From positions 11,222,001 to 11,286,000 of the forward strand of contig CM114273.1 of assembly GCA_050084515.1 (NCBI GenBank): a DNA stretch of 64,000 bases, given 5' to 3'. Origin of the DNA: Blasia pusilla. Lineage: Eukaryota > Marchantiophyta > Marchantiopsida > Blasiales. The notes below the pieces were generated by a model that saw only the letters and a program-made list of their open reading frames with translations, was not told the origin of the DNA and did not search any database. This document shows positions 1 through 12,500 of this stretch, one piece after another; the stretch's first letter is position 1, and each line of letters starts with the position of its first letter. The translations under genes were made by a program, and so were the position numbers.

Positions 1-209
1 TTCGTCTTCGCACGAAGCCCAAGAGCAAGAAGAGAGACAGGAACAAACTCTCCACTACGTCCCCTGCCAGTTTGCAGTTCGACTAAGAGTCAACCTGGGA
101 CCCCTTTGGGGAGTCAGGGGACGCGGAGCCGACCAAATCAACTAGAGCGGAGCCGCTACCTCCTCCCTCATGAGCCTCAAGCCCGGGACCCAGCAGCAGA
201 CCATTCCCC

Positions 210-997
210 ATGGCCAATACTAGGAAAACGCTGCTAAGGTACCTCACCTTTGCTGGGGGATGGCGAGATGATGTGGACAACTTTGTGCAGGAATTTACCC
301 ATGTAGCCAAGGCAAATGGGGAAGGCTCAGAGGAGGATTTGTTGCGAGTCTTTCCTGGCCTGCTCAAGAAGCAAGCAAGCCAGTGGTACGAGGGTCTCGG
401 AGCGGACGTCACAAAAACATGGAAAAGGGTATTGAGTCCTTCCTATATGAGTTCCGCGACCTGGATTTCGAGGACACGCTTCTTACGAAGCTTCGGGACC
501 TGAAACGAAAAAAGAAGGAAACTCTCCGGGAGTACACACAAAGGTTTCGCAGCCTGGTGAATAAACTGGAACACACCACTACCTCGCAATTGGTAGATTG
601 GTTCGTGTTAGGACTGTCCAAAGAAATGGACCGGTACTGCCGGCGAGGCCAACGAGATTCCTTGGAAGCAGTCATAGCCTCCGCAGAGGCTTACGAAGCC
701 TCAAAGAAGTCCCGTAAAACATGAAGACGGCGTCACCAACGTCGAGGTTCGTTGCAAACTAGTGTTTTTTCGGAAGACGAAGCGTCTTCCACAGACACGG
801 AATCCTCTATAGGGGATACTTCGGAGTCCTCGGACTCTGAAAAAAATTTAAAATCTAAATGGAAAGGAAAAAGCACGCACCACCACTCTCCCAAGCACCG
901 AAGGAAAACCCGACCCACAAAGCACCTTCCCCAGCGGTCTGAAAGTCCAGTAAGGGGGACAGCAAGGAAGGCCGGAAAGTCGGCCATGAAATCTTAG
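210..997 (+). pseudogene. Retrotransposon gag fragment, frameshifted
   Basis: An ATG at 210 opens a frame with a gag capsid-like segment (DDVDNFVQEF, then LLKKQASQWYEGLG). Near 410-420 the similarity moves to another frame (ESFLYEFRDLDFEDTLLTKL, then RQRxRS-type residues LREYTQRFRSLVNKLE), as expected for the retrotransposon gag family of Ty3/gypsy elements, which packages element RNA. That frame is cut by a TGA at 722-724 and continues into a Ser/Asp-rich then Lys/Arg/His-rich tail ending at 997. No protease or polymerase follows; a Helitron starts about 200 bp downstream. This is a truncated gag. Family assignment is by eye from motif spacing; the element of origin is unknown. Confidence 0.6.
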
Positions 998-1199
998 CAT
1001 AAAAAACACACGTTGAAGATGAACTCATCCCCGAAACATCTCCAATGTAAGTTTTCTACATTAACGCTCATTTAGCATGTCCAATTTACCACCTTATAAA
1101 ATCTTGAGTTTTCATTTAATTTTGTAAGCTTTTAACATTCATATGTTGTTCCAGACTTCCAATCCCATTGAATCCTGTCGATATACGTGACTTTTAGAA

Positions 1200-4100
1200 G
1201 GTTCTACGAGGCGAAGCCCAAAAAAAAAAGGGTGCTACTCGCGCTGATAGAATGGAAGCTCTCAAAGAGAAAAAGAGGAATTACTATTGAGAGTATAGAA
1301 AAAGAAGGAAAACACTTCATGGTCAAGTTCAGCCTGAGAGTATTGCAACTATTCCATTGATATAGTATCTATATCTAACTTTTTATATTTGATTCACTTC
1401 ATATTTGATTTGTCTTTATTCTTATCAATATTTTGATATATTTTCTCAGGCCTTCCAATGAGGATAGAATAATAATAGGAGAAAATAAAAAAGCGAGCGA
1501 ACAATCGACAAAGTACATTTATATATCACCAAGAATCAAGTTAGCTGACAAGGCATTTTATGAAATTATCGAAAAACATCCACGATTGGGCCACCACAAG
1601 TTGAGTTACCTAACACTCTTCCTATTGTAGTTCAAGATGAAGTTGTCGATAATTTTTTGAGCACTCTTCCTATTCGAGTTCAAGATGAAGTCTTCGACAA
1701 TTCATCCACTACTCTTCCTATTCCAGTTCAACATGAAGTTGTCAAAAATTTGTCGACTCTTTCCCATCTCGGGGATCAATCAAGGTCAAGAGTAGATGTC
1801 GTGTCTGCTAATGGAATTGTGTTATTTCCACAACGTGCCACTATACGAAATGCTTCTAGAATTCATCCGTCGTCTATTGTTGATAGGGTTGTAAAATTAA
1901 ATACATTACTCACTAGAGTTATGTCTACATGTTCTGATCTTAATATGGATATTTTGAAAGGACTCCAAGACATGAATGCAATCCATATGTGAAGATCTTT
2001 CGTCATATGGCATATGAAGCAAATGATCTTAATATGCAGATCATCCTCAAGGCAAGTAAGAGAGGTCTTTATGCAAGGCGTTATAACTTACCAACTGCTT
2101 CTGAGGTTGCTCTTATTCTGCCGGGTGATGGAAGTGAATACGTTGAGCATCGTGATATAATTGTACGACTACATGGAGGAGGAGTCAAACATATATCCGA
2201 CCTCAACGAAGTATATATTATCTTACACTTTGTTCTATTATTTATCTATGGTGAAGCAGGTTGGCATCCTGGAATACCCTTTGGGCGAATTGAAGGCTGT
2301 AGAGAATCCCAACGATTGGGCCATATTACTCATGGGGAGGAGGGACATCTTGAACCTTCAGATGATTGCATGGATGAGGACAGAGTTGATGGTGATATTG
2401 TTGAGGAAATAAGAACAAAATATATTACGGCCTTGCAATTTGCATATTTTCAACTTCAAACGCGGATTGGAAGAGAACATGACGATCACTTATAGTGGTT
2501 TTGTCGTTTTACTAAAAAATACGTGGTTGACCTCTATGCCACCGTGGAGATGTAACGATTATCATGGGTTTGCTTAAATCAGAAGGAATTTAGGGCTGAA
2601 TTATATCAAGGTATAAAGGATGCAATGCATCGACAAGATGCAGATAGCTGAAGGCTTGGAAGACGCATTATATTACCTTCTTCTTTTATTGGAGGGCCAC
2701 GTTATATGCATCGATTGTATCAAGATGCAATGGAAATTGTACGATATTTGGGGAAGCCTGACTATTTCTTGACCATGACATGCAATCCAAAGTGGGAGGA
2801 GATGACATCAGCCCTATTACATGGCCAATCATCTGCAAATCGACCATATTTGGTCGTGCGGGTTTTTGAGAAGAAAAAGAAGGAGTTGTTACAACTTATC
2901 ATCAAGAAGCATATTTTGGGCCAAGTTGAAGGATGCATCCGTGTGGTGGAATTCCGAAAAAGACGATTGTGGCATGTGCACGTCCTTATTATTTTAGGTC
3001 GTGAGGATAAACCATGAACCACAATTGATTATGATCGTATCATTTCAACCGAAATCCCTATTCAATCTATCTACCCATCCAAGGCTATATTCTACTGTTG
3101 CTAATTGCATGGTTCACTGGCCATGTGGACCATTAAATAAAAATGCATCGTGTATGGAGAAGGAAACAAAAAAATGTACAAAAGGCTATCCTAAAGCTTT
3201 TGCAACCAACGCTGCTTAATTGGAAGATAGTTATTCGATTTATTGTAGATAAGGACCCTTTCATTTTTAAGGCATATGTATTCATGATTATTTCTAATGC
3301 ATTCATTCATGATTCATTATGATTGTTATTATGTTTTTGTAGATTGGAGAATGGAAGGGTGATAATTAAGAGCAAACATTCATTGGACAATCGTTGGGTT
3401 GTACCTTACAATCTTAGGTTATGCACCCTCTTTGATTATCACATTAATTTGGAGATTAGAAGTAGTGTTTGCCGTCAATTACTTATGCAAATATGTTTAT
3501 AAGGGATCTGATGTTGTGTCTTTTAAGTTGTGAAAGGATATGGATACATCCAATGTAATCGAAGTTATTGACGAGACAACATCATATCTTGATGCGATGT
3601 ATGATTTTGTGGATTAACTTCTCTGATGCATTATCTTTTTTTTCTCAAATTCATTTCATTGTCCTTACTCAAATACGTGCAATTCTCATTATTCCACATA
3701 TATATCTTCTTCAGAGGCATGTTGGCGTCTCTTTAAGTTTAGTCTACATGTTGAACTTCCAAGTATCGTACGACTAGCAGTACATCTTTCGGAACCATAA
3801 TTAGTCTACTTCAATGATGTTGACGCTCATTGAGATATTTTGCAATTAGAAAGAGAGACAAGATTGACCCAATGGTTTACAACCAATCTATCTAACTCCA
3901 GTGCTTGAAAATATCTATATATAGATTTTCCTTCTTATTATCGTTGGAGTAATAAGAGATGGATTCGTAGGGTAAAAAACTAAAATGGTTGTGGCCATCC
4001 CATTGGCCGCTTGTACCTCACTCATCCAGATATATGCTCAAAATATCTTTGTATATAATTGCTTTTATATTCTATCTCTAAAGCGATGTATCTCTATGTT

Positions 4101-6908
4101 GGGATAAACTCATTTAGTTCACTTCTTCATAGGTGAAAGAGAACGCTATTGGTGGAGATTACTTCTCCATCATGTTTGTCACATCTAGGTAGCGGATAGG
4201 CCGAGATCTATCATAGATAGGGCGTAGGAGCCAGCGGACTATCTTGAGTGTAACTTTGTCTCACTATGTCGGATGAGGTTGAGGATAGGTCCATTATATC
4301 AGGAACGTTGTTTCTAACAACTTTCATGTTGAGGTCTTTCACAACCGGGTGACTTGTTGACCAGGTCACCCGCCCTTGGTAACCTGTGAGCGCAGGTTAT
4401 CAAGGGGAGGGCTATTTTTAGGGGAAGAGCCTTTTGGCTCTTCTCAACCCTATATAAGAGAGGAAGGAGGCTTTCCTAAGCCATATTTCTCATGTTGGGC
4501 CGTTGGAGCACCTCTCTTGTATGTGTGTGAGATCTGAATAGGGTGCTAGCGTCTGGATTCCTTGATAGCACAGGGTGGACGAGGCTCGATATGCCGATGT
4601 AGATTGAGGAGTGGAGTTTTAGGCCGGGTGTGCCATTTTTACTACTCTTTATTTTTGTTGTGTGATCTCCATATATATATATGAGTTGATTTTTGTACAT
4701 GTGTGGATCAACCCGTGTATGGGAAAGATCGGTGTTGTGTGGTGTAGATGTGACCAGCGATGTATGTTGTGTAGCGATATGTATGCGTACGACATGTTCG
4801 AGGAGCAACTACGTATGAATGCTTGAGAACTGTTAATAAGGTATTATGTTCAACATTCAAGGAGGCCGCTATCCAATTGGGACTTCTTAAGGATGATAGG
4901 GAAGTGTTTACTTGATTTGAAGAAGTTTCTATAATTCGTGTAGGTTCTTCACTTTGTTGCCTATTTGCAATTATTCTAGCGTATAACACACCTGCTGAAT
5001 CTACAACACTTTGGAGTCAATTCTTGGTTCCATTGGTAGAAGATCTCTTTTATGAACGACGTCAGGTAAGAATTCATTACTATCCTTGCATCATGTTTTT
5101 TCTTCCTAATAGTATCTTCTATTGAGCATTCACATACTAACCAATTTTGGGTTATCATCCTCTTTTGTAGAAAATTGGAATTCCTAATCTTCCCGTTGAA
5201 GATGATATGGTTCATATTGTATTATTGGAAGTCCATTATTATTTACAAGATCAAGGAAAAAGAATCTGACTTTCCAAACATGCCCCAACCTAACTTCCAA
5301 CGCCTTCAATCAAATTCTTATTTGGAGGAACAAGAGCTATTGCATGATACGGAAGAACTATTTGAGCAAGTGCAATTGGGAGAAGCGTGTCTAAATGAAG
5401 GACAACGTATGATTTGGGATGCTATACATGATGAGCTTGATCAAATATGCTTGGATGCTCCACCATCTCCAAAAGATTTTTTCATCGATAGTCTAGGTGG
5501 AACGGGAAAAACATTTTTATATAATATTTTGCTTACAAGTGTAAAGAGTGCAACAGGTATAGCTTTGGCTATGACATCATCTAGAATAGGTGCTCTATTG
5601 TTAGACGGAGGACGTACTGCACATTCGCGATTCAAAATCCCCATCAATCTTCATGAGAGCTCTACTTTCAAGTAAGTGCCAATTTTGGTGACGCACAAAT
5701 TTTATTTACCTCCAATTATGGTGGCACAACCTCTAATTTACTCCCCTTTTTTTATTGTAGTTTATCAATTAATAGTGATGGAGCGCACTTAAGCCATGAT
5801 GCAATGATTATTATATGGGATGAAGCATATATGGCTCATCGTCACGCATTTGAGGTTGTAAATCAAACTTTACAAGAAATTATGGGAGTTGTTTTTGATG
5901 ATCTACTACAATTACAATTTGGTGGAAAACTTATGGTATTTGGTGGTAATTTTCGTCAAGTGTTGCATGTTGTTTGTCTTGGGGATCGGCCGAAAATCAT
6001 CCAAGCCATAAAGAGGTCATATCTTTGGTCTAATATAAAGGTTATGAAGTTGACAACAAACATGCGAGTTCAAAGGTCACTTGCGTAGTGAACAACAAAC
6101 TTTTGATCATTGGTTATTAGAAGTGGGACAGGGTCGTGTACCTTTGCATCCTCATTTGGGAGAAGACTTTATACGATTACCATCTGAAATTATTACTAAA
6201 AGTAATAAGATCTTATTGATTTGATATATGGCAATTTTCCATGCGAATTCAATCACATCAATTTTTGCAGAGACACGACAATTTCGACTTTGAGAAATAA
6301 TGATGTTGATGACATAAATGCAAGCGTAATGTCACGGTTTCCAGGAGAGGTAATCCCTTTAACCTTTATAAAAGAGCTATCATTTAGGAAGTCTGGATAT
6401 TAATATTACCTATTCTCAAAAACTCATTATATTTTGTGTATAGAAGTAAGTTTATCTCAACGTTGACTCTATTCCAAACGAGAGGATGATTTATATATAT
6501 CCAACTGAATTTTTGAATACATGCTTGCCTTCAAGACTTCCTCAGCATCGATTGTGTTTGAAGATTGGTGCACCAATCATGCTCTTACGAAACATGAATG
6601 GAGCATATGGACAAGCAAACGAGACAAGATTGGTGATTCGTGGATTTATGCAATATTGCATAGATGATGAAATTATCACAGGAAAGAATATTGGAGATCG
6701 AGTTTTTATTCCACGTATCCCATTGATTGCATCAGATTTAGGTTTCCCATTTGATTTATGTAGGTTTCAATTCCCTATTCGACCGGCTTTTGCTATGACT
6801 ATCAATAAGTCCCAAGGTAAAACTTTGCAAAAGGTGGGCATTTACTTGCCTACTCTTATATTTTTTCATGGCCAATTGTATGTAGCATTATCTAAAGTAG
6901 GGAAATGA
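1200..6908 (+). pseudogene. Helitron Rep/helicase (RepHel), decayed and interrupted
   Basis: Collinear fragments of a rolling-circle transposase. In order: a basic N-terminus (ADRMEALKEKKRNYY, then stop, near 1240-1300); the typical Helitron block YNLPTASEVALILPGDGSE (about 2070-2150) and LLFIYGEAGWHPGIPFG (2230-2290); the Rep core FLTMTCNPKWEEM (2765-2805) with HUH motif WHVHVLI (2968-2990); the Tyr motif KYVYKG (3488-3505); then a Pif1-like helicase with Walker A GGTGKT (about 5496), Walker B WDEA (about 5815) and the C-terminal motif KVGIYLPTLIFFHGQLYVAL (about 6832-6890). Two probable spliceosomal introns lie in the helicase (5066-5170 and 5671-5760). Many stops and frameshifts, plus a 618-bp solo repeat at 4177-4794, show it is inactive. 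Ends (5' TC, 3' hairpin-CTRR) were not found. Confidence 0.85.
4177..4794 (+). repeat. Solo A+B terminal repeat of the DNMT retroelement family
   Basis: A 618-bp copy of the terminal repeat of the element at 19432-29297, inserted in the Helitron. It begins TGTCACATCT and ends TACGACA, is flanked by the 4-bp direct repeat TGTT (4173-4176 and 4795-4798), and divides into A (4177-4656, 480 bp) and B (4657-4794, 138 bp), exactly the lengths in the full element. TATATAA lies at 4451, offset 274, as in the other copies. Recombination between the A1 and A2 repeats of a full element would leave this A-B solo form. Confidence 0.9.
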
Positions 6909-7295
6909 AGTTCTATCCACGTTACAATTGGAAGCGATGAACATTCAAACAAGGAAGGTATATACGGAATGTAGTGTATAAAGAAATACTTGAATGAAAT
7001 AAAAATTTAAAAATATGAATGTCTTTTACCTTTTTGCATCTTTCGTATTCCGTCTTACATCTATGCATCGCATGAGCATCTTACTACCTATTATTAATTC
7101 TTTCATTTTGCAAATTCCTCTTATAGGGAACTTTCAACTAATAGGATCTCTCCGGGTACAAATCAATAAAATAATTCGAAATTGATGTAAATTGATTCTT
7201 GAAAATTAATTATATTAACAATTTAACCATTCTCATTTTATTTTTCCTATTCCAAATAACACCGCTTTAAATTTAATTTTCTTGAGAAAACTTAA
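6909..7295. other. AT-rich flank after the Helitron
   Basis: AT-rich sequence between the last helicase residues and the duplicated leader. No ORF and no hairpin followed by CTRR was found here, so the Helitron 3' end is not placed. Confidence 0.4.
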
Positions 7296-9128
7296 TTGTG
7301 CGCAGCACGAGTTATGATGCGACAGGCGAGACACACAGAAGATTTTGAGATGCATGGAATCGTTGGAGTTTTTGGCAGAGGACGGCGAGGGCACGCCCTC
7401 GTGAGAGGAGAGGAGAGACAGGGGATTGGTGCGATTTGTTTCTGGATCGTTGCCGACAATCATAAGTTGTCAAGCCGTTGGGACTTTCCGCTTCGGAGTC
7501 TGGATTGTGAAAGGATTTGTTTCCGAGCTCCTAAGCCTTTTTTGAGTTCTTTAGGTACGTTCCTAACATCTTTTGCAACAGTGAGGATTATGTGATCATC
7601 TGCAGACCTCTCACGAAAGGAAGCGGGACTTTCGAAGGACGGTACCTTCGGCAGGAAACATTTGCTCCCAAGCAATTCAGATCTCTATTTTTGGCCGCAA
7701 GCTTACGAGAGGCTGCATTGAATGAGTGAAGCCTTTGTGCTAGTGCAGTAGGGATTCCAATCTCACGAAGTCAAACATACCTGCAGAGGCCAGGAGTTTT
7801 CGACAGTGAGATCAACGTCACGAATAGAATCTAGTTCTAGCGAATGTGGAAATTAAACATGACCAGTCATGAATGTGTGACTCTGTGATAGTCTAATTAA
7901 CGCGAAGGAGGAGGTTCACATCCTTACCGGGGCGATATCACTGTGAAGATAATTAGCAGTGATGATGCTTTCATAAATAATCAGACGACCTTGTCACTGA
8001 TGGCGAACTTGATCTCATTGAAGCTGAGTGATTCCGCAAGAAGCAGTGCCCACTGTTGAATGCGGATTTGCAACTGAATGTGAATTATCGTAGTCGATTC
8101 CCTTAGCGGTGGAAGACTCAAGCGACAGATCAACAAAAAAAATCGATGAATGAAAGTAATTACGGGAAGCAGAGGAGGCATTAATCCTCGAAGTATAGGG
8201 CTGGTCTAGACTCTACATTATATTTGTGCGCAGATCCGTATCACAGAGATGCTCCAGTTGTCGAATAATTTAGCTCTACAAGTCATCTCTTTGTCCTTTG
8301 AAAGCCTTAACATTCCAGAAAACCTGGGTACGAGGTGTCAAAAATGCCGGTCACTGACGTGTGCTCATCCTTTACAGCAGCTCGAAAATTGAACTCGAAA
8401 TTCGTTAGATGCTGAACATCAGCGGAGCCGCGGAAAGTTCATATGAAAGTTTGAGGCTCACGGAGCGTTTTACCACTCAATATTACTCACAAGGCTGTTC
8501 TTACTGTTCTTACTTCGTAAAAATTGAAGTTCTGTTTGTGTCGTTGACAGATCTCACTATTTTCTTCAGCGAAGGGCCTTTTCTTTTTCTAATCCTATAT
8601 CTATAATGGCGATTTTAAGAAACTCGCTTATGTGGAGGTCACAGGTTAAACCGTAGCTTCCTAAAACACTTTGTCGGACTCTGGTGTGGAGTTGGAGGAT
8701 GAATGCACGAAGCTTCGAGTTTTGAAGGCACTGTTCTCCACTTATATTACAATTCGTTCCTGAATTCGGAAGAACTTGCAATCTAATCCTCTGATTTTCT
8801 GGTGAAGATTCCGACGATCGTTTGTTGACTCAGTGAAGCTCGCTGATGAGGTGGAGTACGAACGGAGGAAACCCAATTGGCGCAACGAGCCCGCGAGTTT
8901 GTGTAGGTTTCATCCTACTCTCTCCCCATTTCGTTTATTTTCAAATATGATTTTGGGGATAGTTGTTGATAGCAATCCAAAGATTTCCAGCTTTATGCTT
9001 GGAGAATTTTCATCCTTCCTTTTTTGGGCGTCAAGAGATGGATCGACTTCCGATGACAGATTTGAAGTCCACCTCGTCGAAGTGCGATGCGATCCGAATT
9101 GGGTTTTCTTTAGTTTGTCGGGAGCCTT
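7296..9128 (+). repeat. Leader region, copy 1 (upstream of the DGS1-like gene)
   Basis: About 1.8 kb that aligns collinearly with 47480-49320 upstream of TON2. Anchors: 7323-7347 with 47497-47516 (CACA.AAGA.TTTGAG); 7981-8033 with 48181-48233 (TTGTCACTGAT, then TTGAAGCTGA.TGATTCCGC); about 8463 with about 48681 (GAGCGTTTTACC); 8828-8850 with 49030-49052 (GACTCAGTGAAG versus TACTCAGTGAAG). Spacing is nearly constant (847 and 849 bp between the last shown pairs). No long ORF is conserved, so the shared material is probably promoter/5' leader or an unrecognised repeat. The ATG of the DGS1-like gene is 433 bp further on. Confidence 0.75.
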
Positions 9129-9560
9129 ACCATATATGGGGGCTTTGGTGCGGTTCAAGGATTAAACCTTCGTACTTAGCGGATTATGGAGAGAGGTGGT
9201 ATGGACTTTCGAGCTCCGCAGTCACAAGAATTTGGTATGCTTGTTCTCGTGCGATTTTAGTCTTTGAACTGGTGCTTCTCATTTTGGCAGATGGTTGAAT
9301 TGGGGTCTCTGGAGTCGAGAGCTTGGGGGCTTTTTCAAATGATTGATTCAGAGCGCAGTCGTCATCAATTTATTTCTCGGTCAATAGTCAGTGATGACAT
9401 GAAGCTCGGTGAATGTGTTTTCGTGGAATAGTCCGGATGGCTGAGGGTATTCGAGTGGGGTGCTCGTCTTAGGCGAGCATTCTGAAAATTGTTAAGGTTT
9501 GGAATGGTGGGTCCAGATCTTCTGCTATGAGGAGGAGCTGAAGTAGTTTGATTGGGAACC
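9129..9560. other. Non-coding stretch before the DGS1-like start codon
   Basis: No conserved ORF. Similarity to the TON2 leader stops near 9128. It is probably 5' UTR or proximal promoter of the gene starting at 9561; no convincing TATA box was seen. Confidence 0.3.
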
Positions 9561-12500
9561 ATGGATCACTTTCTGAGGATGCTGAATGACAACCCCTTGA
9601 TCTTCAAACTCGGCGATGTCGGAGGCAACCTTGACAATCTCAAACACAACATGGTTGCGCTTGTGAGGGACTCCTGGAATCGTAAGACGTCGTCGCCAAG
9701 AGAGGGGCTCCCTCTTTTGTTACCGTCGCCATGGCAGCCGTCCATCACGTAGGTGCTAGGTTCTGGGTTTAATATTTCTCAGTTGAATTATGACGCCTGC
9801 TAGGTATTTATAATGTGCATTTAATTTCCTAATTCATTTCCTTAGTATTAAGTTGCCAGGCTTGGAACTGGATCTCTTCATTGTGCATTTCTTGACTCCT
9901 TCCCTTCTTGGGACGTCATTACCTTTCTTTGTCCTCTTTTGAGGTTTGTTATTATAATAAAGTGGATATATCTTCGAAAGGTGCGTCTTCCTTAGAAAGT
10001 TTACTGGGTGTGAGGGGAATATCGTTCTCTAAATGGCCTTAGAGAGTTCCACAGCTGCATTACTTTTGTCCATTCTTGTAAAGACTTTAGTTTCAGCTAA
10101 GGGTGTTGTCTAATTCGTGGGATCTGAAATGGTTACTGGGGTTTAACAGAGCGGGTGAGACATCCGAGGTAGACAAGGTAGTGGAAGCCTTGAGGAGGTT
10201 CTCAGCTGAGTTGCTTAAACTCCTACATGTTGTTTGCAAGCATCTGAATTTCTGGCGAATCCAGAATGAGGTTAGGACTTCACTCTTGTGACTTTTCTAG
10301 CCAGCTTGAAATGCCTTCTGTTTTTGTTGACTGTGTACAGCTCTTTCACATTCAAGATAAGTGTGTAAAAATTCAAGTCAGAGCTGACATGTAAGTTTCA
10401 CAGCTTGAAACGGATGCTCTTAGAAGAGTGCAAGTTTTACAACTTGAATTGAGACGGATGAAATGGAAATTGAAGAGGCTTGTGATAAAGTAATGGAACG
10501 TTCACACAAGGAATATGACCTTCTAGACAGAAGAACAACTTTCTTTGAAGTGTATGCTTGTATGTTATCCCCTTAGTTTGCATTAAAGGATTTTTTTAGA
10601 TTGTGCTCTGAAGTGGTGTGATGAGTTCCAGTTGTGGGAGATGTTATATGTGAAAGGAAATAATGATCTACTACGTTGCAGTGAAATGGTTTCTGCTGGA
10701 TTTCACAGAGAACAGATGCATCCAAGGTTCACTTCATGTTACTTGCGAGAGGTCCCTGGGCATTTTTCCTTGGTGTTGTACGATTCATGCGAGGTTCCAT
10801 TTTTGAAAGATCGGCAACCACTGGACTTATTTCAGCAGTAGGAAAGCGCATCACAGAAAGAGTGGTCGTCCTCACTGCTATGCAATGTAGGCTTGCTTCT
10901 CTTATTGGGCAGGTCAGTGATGAGAAGAATCCTATGATAATAAACATATGGCACAATATTTCAGACTTTTGATGCTCAGTCATTGTGCTGGCAATTTTAT
11001 CTGCCCTTTCCAATTCCAGTTTGCTTTTGCACTCACTATGAATCTATGTGACATGTGTCACATGTTGATACACTGTTTTGAAGGTGTAGCTAATTGTTAT
11101 GTTCAGGTTCATATGGAGGTTGACAAACTGGGCCAGGAACTAACCAAAGGCTACAATATTCCAGTGGCCTTGTCGACATCAATCTTAACAGTGATAAAGG
11201 CTATGAGCGTTTTGGAAGGCTCCTATGATCTACCTCAGGCAGGTGACCACCAAGCATATGCTTATGATGACGTTCTACTTTGCAGTCTTGTGTTTCTCAG
11301 CCTTCTTCATGACTTTACATGAGAATAAGATGTACAGTAATCATAATTACGCAGACACCCAATGGTGTAGACCTAATTATGATTCGTGCTTGATATCGAA
11401 GAGTTGACATCCTTAGAGAAGCTTAAGATTGATAATTTCGTGCAGTCTTGGATGGACTTCACAGGTGGATATCAAATCTCATAGTGTTTAGAAAGAGTTC
11501 AAAGGGTTCCCTTGATGCTTTAGTTGGATTGGAAGGATAATTGTGGTCATCAAGGTCTCTCCCCCAATGTGGTCTTTGGTCTTCTTGACTTGAGTTGTGA
11601 TGGTTCTGAAACCATTCTGTTTGTATAAAACATCCACAATATAAAAGGATTCATACAAATGAGGTCTTCCTGTGTTGTTCTTATCTAACTCTGTTTTAAT
11701 ACATGTGCTTCTCTGGAAGTGTCCTTCACCGCCCCGGTAGTAGTTGTGTCTTCCATATAGTGTTCTCTGGTCTTGGGTGTAAACTTGTGGTGCAGTAGGA
11801 AGCCTCCTATCTAGATGTGTCTTGCTCGTTTCTTTCTTTAAGAAACGAGCAATTTCATACCTTTCCTGACGGTGTAGAGAAATGCATATGTCCCTGCTCT
11901 CACTTTACTTGCAAGATATACCTTTGCTTCTTCCATTTATCTTACCTGACAACAGGTTGCTGTCTTTCATGATGCAAAGGAGATTATGGTCGATATAGTT
12001 CAATCAGGGCTCTAATTTGGCAAGGTGTACGCAGTTGTTATTTTGATTGTCAGGTCTAAGAGTCATCACTCACACCTGCAGGGCTTGATTAAGTTGTCAA
12101 TGACATCCAAATATATTTGTTTCTGACAACAGACTGACGTAAATAGTTATGAAGACGTGAGAGCAACCTCAAGTATCAGTCTTAGGTTTGATGACATCTC
12201 TGAGGAACTGCGAATAAAGTCAGAATGGACAGGAAAGGACAATGACGAGGCCATTGAGCTGCTCTTCAACAATCTTGATATGCTCCGGACTATGACAGAT
12301 TGTCTGGTGAGTTGGAACTTAATTGCTTAGCAATGTTTTGCTTTGCTTTGCAAATATCCCTCAATATAGAAGGTAGAAGTGGTGGGGGAAGTGTAGATCT
12401 TCATTGTGAATTATACTGCCTTGTTCAATAGTGGGTGCACTGATATAGTGATATGCCCGAATCACACAGTTGATGATGCTGGAAAGTAAGGCACTAAGAC

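Noticed and set aside
10340-10490. Extra coiled-coil exon in the DGS1-like gene
   Set aside because: Exons 10150-10270 and 10709-10912 join in phase and match the family without it.
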